DNA of 64,000 nucleotides from Linnemannia schmuckeri (GCA_029449235.1 JANATG010000001.1:3596001-3660000), one strand, 5' to 3'. Counted from the stretch's first letter, positions 11,801 through 24,500 are shown. Notes: generated by a model not told the origin, from the letters alone. Made by a program: numbers and translations.

Positions 11801-12148
11801 TTGCTCTTTTTTGCTAATAGCCTGGCTGGTTATCTCATTAGTGGCGTAAATTCCTCAAAAAAAAATGACGCAAATTCACACCCTCCTCTTCTTCGTGGCA
11901 AAGATGAGGAAGAGAAGGGGGGTGAGTGAATCTAGGAATCCCTCTCAGCCTACTATTCCCTCCGAATAAGCGATATTATTCCGCGATGCCAAAGGCGGTC
12001 CAAGCAACCACCAAGGATTGAGAAAACATGCGTGCATTTGGTATTCTTAAATATCTTTTTATCTCACTTGATGTTTGCTTGTGATCGCCGTTCGTTTCCG
12101 CTCCCTCGTCATCACCTCCATTGCGTCAGACCCTCCGTAGGGATCAAC
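8843..12148. other. Long gene-poor interval
   Basis: About 3.3 kb without a supportable gene. The first part is the CT-rich (minus-strand) leader of the F-box gene that ends at 8842. Short open frames here (for example around 9750-10570, 10800-11040 and 11170-11550) are rich in codons from CT or GA stretches, show no domain pattern and are not bounded by a matching set of splice sites. A small imperfect repeat of CAAGTCAAGC lies at about 10748-10778. Confidence 0.55.
10748..10778. repeat. Short tandem repeat, CAAGTCAAGC unit
   Basis: Three imperfect consecutive copies of a 10-base unit (GCCAAGTCAA-like) in the gene-poor interval. No function is apparent. Confidence 0.7.
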
Positions 12149-13443
12149 CTAATAAACGTACTCCTGGACTCTGGCCCAGTAGTTGGGAATGACCTGATCC
12201 GGGAAGGCTTCCAGCACGCCCTCCTTAAAGTCCCTTGGGGAACAAGAGCTGAACCAGACAAAGCTCGATGCCAGCACAAAGTCTGCCCATCCAGCTAGCA
12301 GAGGGGAAGAGTAGAAGAACGAAGGGTTGATCATCATAGGAGAGAATAAGAAATAAGAATGTGAGAAGGGATGACGGTTAGCGTGTGAGAAATTTCGCAT
12401 AGACACGAAAAATCAAGGGGTGGAAACAATTAGTTGCATGAATGAAGCAAGGCGACCACGGTCCAAACAAAACACAACAAACAAATAAAAAAAAAAAGGC
12501 ACAATACCAAGGAGGCGAAAGAAAGAAAAGAAAAGGTATTGAGTGGGTTTACAGGGGGCAATACCGTCAATTCCACAACAACCAAAAACACAAAAGCAAT
12601 GCCAAACCAAAAGCATTTACGCAGGCCACAAAAAAACCCCCTTCTCGGAGCGAAAAGTGAACAACTGAAAAACAATACCATATACTTCCTTTTCGCAACT
12701 CCACTCAACAATTACAAAAAACAATAAGAAAATAAAAGCTTACGATGAGATCCCAGGATCCATCCACCAGACCGCATCAAAGCAGTATGAATCAGCCCTA
12801 AACTCTCCTTCAACTCCCTCAAATTCTCAGTACGATCACCCGCAATCTCAGTATGGGGACGACCAGAACTCTTCTCACGGGATGTTCGGAAGTAATGTGC
12901 ATTGTCGTCGTCCTGCATGTGGTACATGTCCTGGAAGACCATGCGTTGGATTGAAGGGTGGACCTTGGACTGGACATAGGATTCAAAGAATCGTTGCAGG
13001 TTCTTTTCTGCCTGTGTCGCGCCGAAGAGGGAGGGTCGGTCCGGGTACTTTTCTTCGAGGTATTCAGCGATTGCGAAACTGTCGGGTAGACCTTGGCCGT
13101 TCTCTAGCTGAAGTGTTGGCACTGTCGGAGCTGACACATTCGGGCTGTACAAGGCGTATCGAAAAGGTTGGTGAGAAGTAGAAGTGGATACAATCAACAG
13201 GAGTGGTCAGTACTTCAATGAAGACGATTCAGTTAGTTCAAAACAATCGAGTAATATATTTCATGTGTGCTAGTACCATGCACCGGTGATAACAGTTGGG
13301 ATCTCAAGGAAGGTGACATGGACAGACTCATAGGTGACCTTCTTGTAGTTGAGTGCAAACTTGGCTCTCCACACCGCAGGTGAGAACGAGATCTTGCGGG
13401 TCTTGCCGTCCACGAGCTCAAACAGCTTCAGTGTGATAGTCAT
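12149..13443 (-). CDS. Glutathione S-transferase, LigE/UstS-like
   Basis: Three exons on the minus strand: 13443-13277, 13144-12744 and 12296-12149, with GTACTA and GTAAGC donors and phases that close on TAG. The product is about 238 aa. The N-terminal thioredoxin-fold part reads LKLFELVDG...FSPAVWRAKFAL, resembling the fungal/bacterial beta-etherase-like GST group in which SP.VWR.K.AL is typical. It is followed by APTVPTLQLENGQGLPDSFAIAEYLEEKYPDRP, the cis-proline and glutathione-binding Asp-Ser segment. The C-terminal helical part ends ...GWADFVLASSFVW. It conjugates or transfers glutathione in the cytosol; the substrate is unknown. The first donor is weak (a nearby GTGCAT breaks the frame), so that boundary is tentative. 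Confidence 0.8.
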
Positions 13444-14828
13444 CTTTTATGTATACGGAAATGAAGAAAGTGGAAGAGGAAGGAGTCTTGAAAGGAAAAA
13501 AAGATTGTCGAGCGAAAGAAAGGAAAGGATTGAAACAAAGAGTAAGAAGGGAAAGAAGTAAAGATGAAGAACGAAAGGAAGTAAAAAGGAAGAGAAACGA
13601 GAAATCGGGTGCGACGATTTCTGCCCTCAACTATATACAAAAGGAAGAGTGCCTCAACGATCTCACAAAAGGGGGGAGGGAGGGGGGATGATCTGGCCAA
13701 AAAGAGGTGGAAAAATATGGAAAGAGACCAGGAAACTATTAGGACGATAAGAAAAAAGGCGATAAAACGAAGTAAACAATAGTCAACTTGAATGTAGACG
13801 AATGAATGAAATGATGGAATGGGTAGTTAGGGCGAAGAGGGGTGGGAAAAGGCACAATAATGTATGTTTGTTGTTTTTTGTTGCTTGTGCTCCTTGTCCT
13901 ATTTCTCTTTTCAACTGTGAGTATTAGACCTTCGATTGCTAATCTTGCCAACTGGCTTTCCACGAATGGGTAGAAACAATAAGCAAGCAAAAAGGATGCC
14001 TTATCCGTAGCATGAGAAGATCTCCCGGTCGGGACAAGTGTCTCGCCTTCCTTTGCTGCACATTCCAGGGGAAGAGGAAAAAAGGATGTGATAAAGACGC
14101 AGTGTTGTTGGTCCGTGAGAATGAGAGAGCAACTGTATTTAAAAAGCATGAGAACTTGTTCCGTTGAAGGGGCTAGCGGGAGACGTGGGAGCATGGGACG
14201 AGGGAGGGAAGATTAGGGCAAGGCGAAAATCAGAGGACTAAGAAAATGAGAAAATGGAAAAAGGTATCATTCAATGACTGCATTGGCCACATATATCACA
14301 GATGGGACCACTCCTTTGTCCTCACTCATTTTTGTGGCGAAAGCTTTAAGGTGGATCAGTCAGGTCCTTCGCTTTGTTCGACTTCTTTCTCCTCCCCTCC
14401 TTTTTTGTAACAATAACACCTTGATTGGCTCTCAAAGGGGGGCGGGGATGCAGACAAAGTAGCCCCCCAATTCATGCGTCGAAGAAAAAAAAGAAAAGAG
14501 AGGATCGTAGACAATGGCTCATTCTAACACGTTTGTCAACACTACCTTATTGTTTATCGCGTCTGTCAACAGCAATAATAATCTCCCTTTCTCGTTTTGA
14601 TCTTTAGCAGCATTGGCCACGTTGCAATTTTGCAACGTGTTCAAATAATATTCTTCCCAAGTGGTCTCTTTATGAATTTGACACTACGACGATATATTGC
14701 ATCCCTTTCTCTTTTCTCGTTTTCTTTCTCTTTCTCTTCTTCACGAAAAAGAACCGACAGGACTCTCTCATCGCCATTTCAGCTTACCACCAACGCCATC
14801 AACAATAGCAAACACCAAGGAAAGGATT
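13444..14828. other. Divergent promoter region
   Basis: About 1.4 kb between the minus-strand GST gene and the plus-strand membrane-protein gene. It is a GA-rich stretch next to the GST start and CT-rich next to 14829. I see no supportable gene. The ATG-initiated frames in both directions are products of the biased composition. Confidence 0.55.
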
Positions 14829-15482
14829 ATGATGATCCAGTACCAGAGATTCCAGCTTGGCGGACGCATTGAGGAGATCGAAGTTGAGACCGTGGCGTCG
14901 ATAGGCAAACAATATATCCTATTACGGGACGTCCAAGACGTCTTTCCAACAGCCGCCAGATTCGAACGGGATGGTCGTCCGGTGAGGTTCCTGAGCGACG
15001 AACAAGGACAGAGACTGGAGCCCTGGAGGATTTCTGTCTATCCAGACTCGACTCTCCAAGTGATCCCGCAGCCGACTGCAAAGTTGCCGGTGAGTGCTCA
15101 AACAGCATCTGCTCAACCACGAGCACGCCCGAGTCCTGTTCCTTCACCAACATTACCTTTGCTGACAAGTCCGGAGAGTGCGGGGTCGGTTGACTGGCGT
15201 GATTTCTTGTTGCAAAAGGGGTTCCGGATGGGGATATTGGTGGCGGTGACGATGGTAACGGTGTGGTTGACGCAGGCGGTGTATGATCGACGGTTGCATG
15301 CGAGTCCGTTTCCGATGGTGGCGACGTATTGGCGGGTGGTAACGGTTAGTCTGTTTGTGTTGAATGTGATCTGGGCGCAGATGCTGTTCTTCCATATCAT
15401 CCAGGTGGTCTGGTTCCTCGTCTGTGTTCCCCTCAAAGCCCGGCACTCTATCTACCAGTCTCTCTTTGATATCCATGTCTAA
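14829..15482 (+). CDS. Small membrane protein with N-terminal globular module
   Basis: A single exon of 217 aa, family not recognised. Residues 1-80 form a compact, charged module (FQLGGRIEEIEVETVA, then RDVQDVFPTAARFERDG) that looks like a folded beta-rich or ubiquitin-like domain. A Pro/Ser/Ala linker (81-118) follows. Hydrophobic helices lie at about 134-152 and across about 168-203, the latter long enough for two passes. The protein probably sits in an internal membrane with the N-terminal module exposed to the cytosol. The frame stays open 44 codons upstream, but those codons are Leu/Ser/Phe translation of the CT-rich leader. Another membrane-protein gene (TRIC-like) starts 188 bases downstream. 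Confidence 0.65.
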   Translation: MMIQYQRFQLGGRIEEIEVETVASIGKQYILLRDVQDVFPTAARFERDGRPVRFLSDEQGQRLEPWRISVYPDSTLQVIPQPTAKLPVSAQTASAQPRARPSPVPSPTLPLLTSPESAGSVDWRDFLLQKGFRMGILVAVTMVTVWLTQAVYDRRLHASPFPMVATYWRVVTVSLFVLNVIWAQMLFFHIIQVVWFLVCVPLKARHSIYQSLFDIHV

Positions 15483-15670
15483 TTACCATGCACATGCGAG
15501 ACATATCTAATAATCTTGGTCTTGTTTGTTAAGGGTTACTTGAATGGGCGCCATGCCCTCTTGCCAACCCCTATTCTGCACCTCCAACAAGTAACAAGGA
15601 CACGCACTTTTTTTTCTTCTTATTCTTCTCTTCTCAACATCACACACACACCTCATAATAAAAAAACATA

Positions 15671-17134
15671 ATGGCAATCTTTGGTGCCCAATGGGCGTCC
15701 ACACTCGTCGAGCTGCCCACTCTGACATTCCATCACGCGATCCTTCCCCTCAGCATCTTCTCTGCCTTACACGGGATCCGCGTCTCGATGGCCTACCGTC
15801 AGGCTATCGAGCAAGCGGCTGCTCAGTCACTCAGAGACGGAAAGGATCCCCAGCCTACTCGTCTACCCTGGGGCCAGGCACTATTGTCTGTCCTTGCCAT
15901 GTCTCTTGGAGGTGGTTTCTCCACAAGTACGTCTATTTTGTCCTTCTTTGTTCCTTTGTGCCTTTGTCCCCTCGTTTCTTGTGCCCGACAATTTTTACCA
16001 CGCTCGTTCTGCGCACTTGACTTGTGCTCCCTACTTTCAGAAAAGAGTGCTCATAACTCGGGAAAATAATCAATCCAAACATGTTTTTGTTGTTCTTCTA
16101 TAGGCATCTTGCTAGGTATGCCCCCATCATGGCTTGGCTCTAACGTCGTCGTCCCAACCTACACGCTGTCATTTTTCTTGATTCAGTACACCTACTTATA
16201 TGACATCCTCAAGGACATGGTCCCTCCCGCCGTTCTGGACTCAGTCCTTATTGTCGCTGACGGTTCTCTCAGAGCACTTTCCATCGCCAAGTTGGGAGTC
16301 GATGGATCCAGGATGCGCTTTGCTGCTGACAGTCATTACGCCGGTGCCACTGAGCCCTGGTTCGCCATGCTGCTTTTGGGAATGATTTCTGGTTCAGGTG
16401 GTGGGATGTGGGGCGACTTTTTAAAGCTTAAGACTCACAAATGGACCCTGTCGACGCCTTCCTGGGCCAGCGCTGCGACCTACGACATGAAGGCTGCGTT
16501 GTTGAGTGCCTTCTTCTATGCTGCTTCGACCTCACCTCAGTTCTACAGTCTCTTGCATACCGGCGGTGCTGACAAGGAGGGAGACTTTGTTGCTCACGGA
16601 GGATTGCTCGAGTCTCAGGATGCCAAAGCGATGACCATGTTGGTCATGTGCACGCTGTTGCTAGGAAAGCGCGCTGAGGAGACTGTTGTCCAATTGGCCA
16701 AATCCTTCCAATCCAACGCGACTACCACTGCGGTCCCACCTCGCAAGTCTCTCCGTTCCTCTTCAACTGCTGCCTCCAAGAAGAAGCGTAATGATGAGAT
16801 TGAGGAGGATGATGATGACGAAGACGAGGAGGAAAGCGAGAGACACGAGATGGCGAAATTGAGCAAGGTTGACCGGGATGACGAGTCGAGTTACAAGCCT
16901 TTGACACGCCGGGGCTTTGACGACGCTACTGAGGAGGAGGAGGATGAGGAGGAAGAGCAAGAGGTCAAGAAGAGCACTCGCGGAGGAGGCAAAAAGAAGT
17001 TGTCAACAACAACCACGGCCGCGACGACTACCAACAGAAGATCAGCAAAGTCGGCCTCCGCAGAGCCATCATCGTCAGAGGTTCCTTTGACCCGTAGCAC
17101 GCGACTCCGTAAGCCTACCCGTCAGGAGTTGTAA
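15671..17134 (+). CDS. TRIC-like intracellular cation channel
   Basis: Two exons, 15671-15926 and 16104-17134 (donor GTACGT, acceptor TATAG), encode 428 aa. The N-terminal two thirds contain seven or so hydrophobic segments. The pattern SLRALSIAKLGVDG, ISGSGGGMWGDF and YDMKAALLSAFFYA follows the arrangement of TRIC (TMEM38) channels, where a KEV.R-type helix, a GSGG/GSGV loop and a TKASLYGA-like helix occur in that order. TRIC proteins are homotrimeric K+ counter-ion channels of the ER and nuclear envelope. The last ~130 residues form a soluble tail alternating acidic (EEDDDDEDEEE) and basic (KKKR, RRS) blocks, absent from the animal core. The assignment rests on motif order; a different small fungal membrane family cannot be excluded. 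Confidence 0.65.
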
Positions 17135-18508
17135 TAGTTTCCCTTGCATTTCCGTATGTTAATCTCTCCTCATTTTCATTCTTTTCCCTTTCCCCTTTTT
17201 ATTTTTCGCTTTATCGTTTTCTACCAGAATGAAACTGTCAATTGCTTTGTCTTTATCTTGCAATGTGTTTTCTTGTTTGCGTAAGAAATGGGAAGATAAC
17301 CACGGGATGGTGTGTTTCTTTGAAAAGATGGCATGGTGCTCTCTTTTTTTTTTTTTTTTTTTTTTCATTCAAAATGGTGTTTCTATTTTAGCCAATACTT
17401 GTTTTCTCACACTGTACTCCATGTTCCTGAACAGAATTGAACTCCTTTCGTCGTATTGCTGCATCTTATTTTTCTCCTTTTGCATTGTTGGGGAGCGGTA
17501 TACTAATACACACATGAACAATCACAAAACAAATATCTCATCGTCCCATCTGCAACAACCAACAGCACAAGCAAAAAACAAATAAACCGGCAGAATACCG
17601 TAAACAATGAAAAAAGTAATTACAGTCAGGCACGAAAGTGAAAATCCTCGTGTTCAATTTACTCTGGTGGGCAATGGAGTGTCTGTATCTCTCTTTGTTG
17701 AAAATGATAATGATGACACAGAGGACACAGAGGAATGTGTGGTGTCCTTTGAGGTCCATGGTGGTCCATCACGCAAATTCTATTTGATAGAGTGTAATGA
17801 CTGGACAGTCACAATGGGACATGTCTGTGTGACCACAGAAACGCAAAGGCGAGAGAAGTGACAGAATCATCATTTCATACAGTTCCCTTTTCTGTCCCTC
17901 ACGCACCCACCTACAACCAGTCAACAAGCAGCCAGTCAACCAACCACCAGTCAGCAAACACACACACGCCCTGATACACCCACCCAGCTTCGCTTCCTCA
18001 CCCACTTGCACCCATCAATTCTTCGTTTCCATCACGTTCCACTTTAATTCCCCATTACATTCTCCTCCTTTTCTTCTTCTTTTCATTTCTTCTCTCTTCT
18101 TTTTAATTTTGTTCCTTTTTCTTTTTCTTTTTCTTCTTCTTTTCATCAAACCAATTACAACTCAACACAACCTAACTCGCACTTCCACCACTTTTTTTTT
18201 TTTTTTTTTCTTTTATTTCCTATTATTACACTCATTCACACTTCCCTTCCTTCCCTTTCATACTACCACAACGAGTAGTACACAGCCATTTCATTGAAAC
18301 CACACACTCACAGCCTCATACCCCAGCGACCCAAGCTCCTACTTTTTTGGCCTCTTTGACCACACAACTACCGCCAGTTCCCACACCACCACCCCGGTTA
18401 CTCGACTACCACCGTCCGGTCTCCCGGTCAAAAACAAGTTTTCTTTGTTCCTTTCCTTAGGGAACACTATTTATCTTCTTTTAAAACCCTCCACCCCGCA
18501 ACTGTCCC
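17135..18508. promoter_or_regulatory. Intergenic region and CT-rich leader of FYVE gene
   Basis: The region includes the 3' end of the TRIC-like gene, a 20+ T run near 17345-17367, and a pyrimidine-rich leader (about 18050-18260) ahead of the start at 18509. An 84-codon open frame at 17607-17861 has balanced composition and acidic runs but no recognisable domain, intron context or homologue I can name, so it is not called as a gene. Confidence 0.5.
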
Positions 18509-21500
18509 ATGCCCGCATCTCGTCCTCAGCAGCAGCCGAACGACAAGCAAGCCAAGACGACCACCAAGAACCAGAACCAGCATCAGAATCAAGAGGCCAT
18601 TGTCTCCAGTCCATTCAACAGCCCCGCAAATTCACACGTCGATCGATTCGTATCATCACCACCCACTCTATCGTCGTCATCATCATCAGTCCGTCCTCGT
18701 GCTCCTCCGCCTTTCAACCCACCTCCTCTAATTTCCCGAGGTAGCAACAGCAGCGACAACAGCAGCAGTAACAGGAACCATGCTACTGATATCAGCAACA
18801 GCAATAGCAACAGCAACGCCAACAAAAATAGTAGCGAGAATGTTCTTGCCACCGCTGGCACTGCCCCTTCGGACCACAATCGATCGCCCAATTCGTCCTC
18901 TTCTTCTTCGTCATCATCGGCTTCATCGATCATCGGCAGGAATTTAGGCCTCTCTAACCCGACCCTGCACCCCAACCAGCAACAGCAGCAACAACAGCAG
19001 CAGCGTCAGAGTCCCTCTCAGATGACTGCTCTTGCGGAGGCGCGTTTGTTTGCTCAACAGCTGCATCAACAACAGCAACAGCAATATCAACAGCTCGGCA
19101 ACAACAACAACAACTCCTTGACCCAATCAGGATTGCAGCTCACCTACAACAACAATAATAATAACAACAACTGCAACTATGCTAGCAGCAACAATGGCGA
19201 CTCTTGCCGCAGTAGCATGACAGGCGCACGATCCACTACTGGGTCAGTCATGAGTGGACGCCTGAGCGCGCTTGGAGGAGGTGTTGGAGGAGGCACGAGC
19301 CCTGTGCTTGGTGGAGGCGTTATCCATTTCAGCGGAGTTGACGAACCTGCCGAACAAACGCTTCTCCTTGCCCGTCCTTACTGGGTTCCGGACCAAGACG
19401 CCGCAGCTTGCCGCATCTGCGCGAAGGGATTCAATGCTGTCCGACGCAAGGTAACAACAAGGAAAATAAGAAGGGAGTGAGAAGAAGAACTAGATGCATA
19501 TCAATGAGGTTGCTGGATATGAGGAGAACCCATAATTCACCCACTCCTGAGCGAAAGACTACCTCGTCAGTCCTTTTTCTTTCTGTGCGTCTCGGACGCG
19601 TTATTTTGGTTTCATTGGCGTGTTCGTTTTATTTTATTTTATTTTATTGTATTCGAGTTTTGTCCGTGCTTCCCTTCTCCGTCTAGTCGTTGACAACCCC
19701 CTTTGTATCTGTCCCTGCATCTCTCACTTCATCGCTCTCTGTCTTTTTCTGTCTCTCTCTCATTCACACACTGCACACACAACACAACAGACGCAAAAAA
19801 AAGATCATCTCCTTCACACTCTCTCTAATATCCTCGTGGACCTGGAGACTTTTACTTTTTATTGCTGGTTCAAACTGCGGCTTCTCAATCTCTATTTTGA
19901 TAAGCAAGATTGACAAAGACGAGAGGCTAGCTAGTACGATTCCCAATTGGAGCGATTGAATTGCCTCTTCCCTTTTTTCTTTTACACCTCTATTATGTAA
20001 CAAAGTGTGAGTTCTGCATCGCTTGTGTATGCTTTCTTTTGGGATGAAGAGTCATTTCAAACGTGTGTTTAGAAAAGGCACGAAGAGCTGATGGAGCTAA
20101 AGAGAGGGGTAGATAGAACTAGAACTTGGATAACAACGAATGTCCACAGAGAGGCATTCATTTTCGGATGGAATCGGGTGTAGAATACCGAGGAGGAATG
20201 ATATGACAACACAGGAGCGAGCTGCTGTGTGCAATACTGCCCAAGGGAGCACTCTTTCTCTCCGACAGTACTGTTTGTCCGTGGCATTGGCAATGAACTT
20301 GGGCGAATTGCTATTTTTTTGTAGCCCAGCCCATTGCTTGCCAAATTTAGGCACTTCGTTGGCACAGACCTGACCCTAGCCTTCATTCTTCACGCTTCAC
20401 TTACATCTGTACCTGACTTTGCTCTTGCCATATTCGCCTTACAACCAATTTACACGCTTGTATTGCTCTGTTACTAAGAATGTTCTCTCTAACCAACGTT
20501 TCTTTTCTATTTTCTTTTTCTCGCTCTTGCTTTTCATTCAATCGACGGGTTACAGCATCACTGCCGTCAATGGTAAAGAAATTCGTCATTTATCACACCG
20601 AATCCATGCTAAGGCTGTACCTCCCTTTTATTTATGTATTTCCTGCGCAGACACAATGACCTAACCACAAATTCCTATTATTACACCGATATTTCATTAT
20701 ATAGTGGACATGTCCTGTGCTACGACTGCTGTTCCCGAAGCATCGCTTTGCCTCAGCTGGGATACACCAAGGCGGTGAGGGTCTGCAACGATTGCTTCGA
20801 AGTTGCTTACCTTGTGGCCTACTGCCTCTCGGATGATTTGGGACCTTCCACGCAGGTGCGTTGATTCCATTGCCACTTTTCTTGCCATCGGATGTTTTTG
20901 TTCGGTGTTGTTCTATGGAACCTTTGCGAGCTACTATGCTAACCTTTTATGATGGCATTTCTTTTTGGTCACACGCTTCTACACCGCTTTGTTTGTATGC
21001 CACATATAGATCCATGGTGCGCGTGGTATTTATGAGCTCATAGAGGCCAACGATGGTAAGGTGGAAAACTATTAGGAAGGGGTATGACATTTTGAAATGG
21101 TTCATCTTACCCCATGTTTATATTTGTTGGGTTTTCATGTGACTAATTTGCATCTGACCCCTGAAAATAATTTAGAGAAAGCCCTCGAGAGTGTGCTGGA
21201 CCATGGAGGATTGGATGCCATGATCTATCTCTGCAACATGGTTCATGGGTACGAACTGCACTCACTGGCAACCTCAGCCTTGGCTGCTCTGGCCGAACAC
21301 CGTACGTTGTTTCTACTTCCAGGGTCCTCCTGCTCAATTTATCATGCGAACAAATGTGAGGGAATCGAACAAGTTATTGACCCATTGTCGAAAAAATACT
21401 CTTTGATGTACAAACTTCTTTTTTTAGAACCAATTCAAAGCATCATCGTATCAAAAAGGGCTATGCCAAAGTTGTTCTATCTGGTTGCAGCCTATGCTCA

Positions 21501-24500
21501 GCATATCGTCACCTCGCCTCTCCGACCTCCTTCCCCACCCATGTTGCTGACCCGGATGGCTTCGACCGCATCGTTGCATACCAAGAGCGTCAGGCGCATT
21601 GAAACCGTTGCGGTGGTTCTTATGAACATCACACACATTGTTTTCCAGATGGTTCCTGACAGTAAGTTTTTTGCCTATATATTTTTTCTGTCTTGCATGA
21701 ATTGGATGAGAGATCAGTTCGCATTGTAAAATTCTAGATGGTTCGATGTATGACTCATGTACGTTTCTGTTGCAATTGCGTACTCTAGAACTCCTTACGA
21801 AGCAGATGGTCATGGAGGGCGCTATAGATGGACTTATGTTGCTCTGTGTTTATTTCCCCGCGGGGGTGCGCACACGCGCTATGGAGAACGCAATCCGATC
21901 CCTTGCTGCAGGCGCGAGACCAGACGACATTGACGGTGGTATCGACGGGGTTGAGGATAATCAATCTGGATCAAGCAGACATATTCAGGATGAGGATGAG
22001 CAACAGCGACAGGAAGAAACGACTCTGGTCTCGATGGATGACCGTTTCCACACACGATTGGAGAGCATGCAGGGACTGGCTGCTAAATGTATTTCTGTCA
22101 TGGCATCAGATGTTACAAACCAGGCGTTTATTGTGGATGACCCCGAGAGAATCGATCGACTGGTTCAGTTGCTATACTCGAACAATGGAGATGTGGTCAA
22201 GTACGCGTCCAAGACGATGGCGTACCTATCTTTGAGGAACGATCGGTTCAAGCCGGATATTGTCAAGGGTTCAGGTGCGGCTGCGCTGTTGACTGTCATC
22301 CGATCGGCGACACTTGTCGGAAGTGCTGCAGTAGTCGGTGGTGAAGGAAATGCATTATCGGAGGCAGTCTCTCATGCTTGTTGTGCGCTTGCCAACTTGG
22401 CAACTAACACAGAGTCGCAGGAGATCTTGATGTCTCAGATGGACCTTTTGTACTCGACCTGTGCCGTTGTTGGGCTCTTTCCTCAGCAGCGCGAAATTGA
22501 ACGGTATGTTGAGATTAATGGCTATTTGTTGATCATGTCATTAATGTTATCTTGTATTCCTTAACTTGAGTTAATGATGACCATTTCTTTATTATGTGCT
22601 GTTCTTGTTTAGACATGTTGCTCGCCTCATCGCCAACCTCGCACTTTATGGTAGGAGCCGTCTTTGTCGACGTGGACAAACTTGAAAAGTTGCAGTGTGT
22701 TCTAAAAAGATGACTAACTTCAAAAACATCGCTGATCATTCGCAAAATATTAGACCAGAACAAGTTGTCGTTGTTGACCGAGTACAGCTCGCCCTCTGAC
22801 AACAACAGCGGATCCTTCGAGTACCCACCTAGTCCTCGAGCACATCCCCACCGGTATTCTTCCCCACCACCCCCATCTCGCCGAGCCAAGGGCAACGTAA
22901 TCCCTACTCTTCTCCGAATCGGTGCTTTAACTTTGGAGCGGTCTCGCCATGAAGACGATCAGGAGTCGGACTCGTTCGCATACCAGCAGGGCCAATATGG
23001 CCATCAGGACGCGATTGACTTTATGAACGACGATGGACATTCTGTAAAGTCGGCAGCACAACAGCACAAGGGAGATCCTGGCTATTTGACACCCAACGAT
23101 TCTGTTTCTGAGGCAGACGTTTCTTCCGGACACCACGACCACGACGATGACTCCTCCACCTCTGCCTCGGCTGCGATTGAGTCGAATGCGGAAGATATCC
23201 TGAAATGGGTCACGATTGCCGGCACAGAGGACGTTCAACGCCATATCATCCGCGCGATCGACAATTTGATGATCTCAGTGATGGATGACCCGGCGTCGAA
23301 CCAGAGCTTTAAGGTGTTCTCGAGAATCAAGCCTACGATTGGGTTGATCAAGACGATACAATTGGTTAACCAGGATGAGGATACCCAGAGGAGAGCGACC
23401 CATGTGCTCAGTACTCTGATTGAACAGCAGCAGATCCATTCTGAGACCATTGCCGCTCTTGCTGGTAGTGGACAGCAGCAACATGTGGACGAGGAGACTC
23501 GCGCGGCGGCTGAGGCTCGGACTGAGGAGATTGTCATGCAGCAGCAGCTGGTCGAGCAGGAGCGATTGGAACGTGAGTGGGCTGACCAAGAGCGTGTTAA
23601 GAACGAGCTCCTTGAGAAGAAACGTATCGAACAAGAGCGTGTTGAGCAACAACGTTTGGCCAAGGAGCGTCTTGAACAGGAGCGTGCCGCCGCTGCTGCT
23701 GCCGCCGAGGCTGCCGAGAAGGAACGCCTCACACAAGAACAAATCCTTGAGAAGGAGCGCCTGGAGAAGGAGCGTCTCGAGCAGGAACGCCTTGAGCAAC
23801 AGCGTTTGGAAAAGGAGCGTGTCGAACATGAGCGCGCTGCCACCGCCGCTGCTGCTGCTGAGAAGGAACGCATCGAGCAGGAGAAGGCTGAGAAGGAACG
23901 TATCGAGCAGGAGAAGGCTGAGAAGAAACGTATCAAGCAGGAGCGTGCTGAGAAGGAACGACTCGAGAAGGAGCGGTTGGAGAACGAGCGTCTTGAACAG
24001 CTGCAGTTGGAGAAGGAGCGTGCTGAACAGGAGAAGGCTGAACAGAAGCGATTGAAGAAGGAGCGCCGTGAAGCTGAGAGGATCGAGAAGGAGCGTCTCG
24101 AGGCTGAGCGCGTCGAGAAGGAGCGTTTGAAAGCTGAGAGGATCGAGGAAGAGCGTCTTGAAACCGAACGTCTTGAAAAGGAACGCCTCGAAGCGGAACG
24201 TCAGCAGGAGGAGCGCCTTGAAGCCGAACGCATCGAACACGAGCGTCTCGAAGCTGAGCGTCTCGAACAGGAACGTCTCGAACAGGAACGTCTCGAACAG
24301 GAACGTATCAAGGAAGAGGAGGAAAAGGAGGAGAAGCAACGCATTGAGGACGAGGAGCGGTCGGCGAAGGAACGGTTGGCATTTGAGCGAGCTGAGAAGG
24401 AACGCATCGTGCGAGAGCGTGTTGAGCAGGCTCGTCAGGAGAAGAAGCGTATGGAGCAAGAGCGCATTGAGCAGGAGCTGTTGGAGCAGGCTGCCAAGAA

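Noticed and set aside
9749..12000. Several 80-200-codon open frames in the gene-poor interval
   Set aside because: All derive from CT- or GA-biased sequence and show no conserved pattern. Adjacent frames on both strands are equally open.
17607..17861. 84-codon plus-strand open frame with acidic runs
   Set aside because: Composition is reasonable, but there is no domain, no promoter-like leader and no splice context. It lies between the TRIC-like gene and the FYVE gene leader and could be chance.
21738..21758. 21-nt microexon in the FYVE gene between TCTAG and GTACGT
   Set aside because: Splicing it to the next acceptor creates a TAA stop at the junction; reading through to 22503 keeps the frame open.
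23235..23936. Minus-strand Ser/Arg/Cys-rich open frame
   Set aside because: Another antisense shadow of the same coding repeat, with periodic RSCSRRSFSRRS composition and no domain.
23275..24459. Long minus-strand open frame (about 394 codons) opposite the coiled-coil exon
   Set aside because: It is the antisense of ERLE-type codon repeats, giving a Leu/Phe/Thr monotone. The plus-strand frame continues a FYVE/ARM protein with consistent splice phases.
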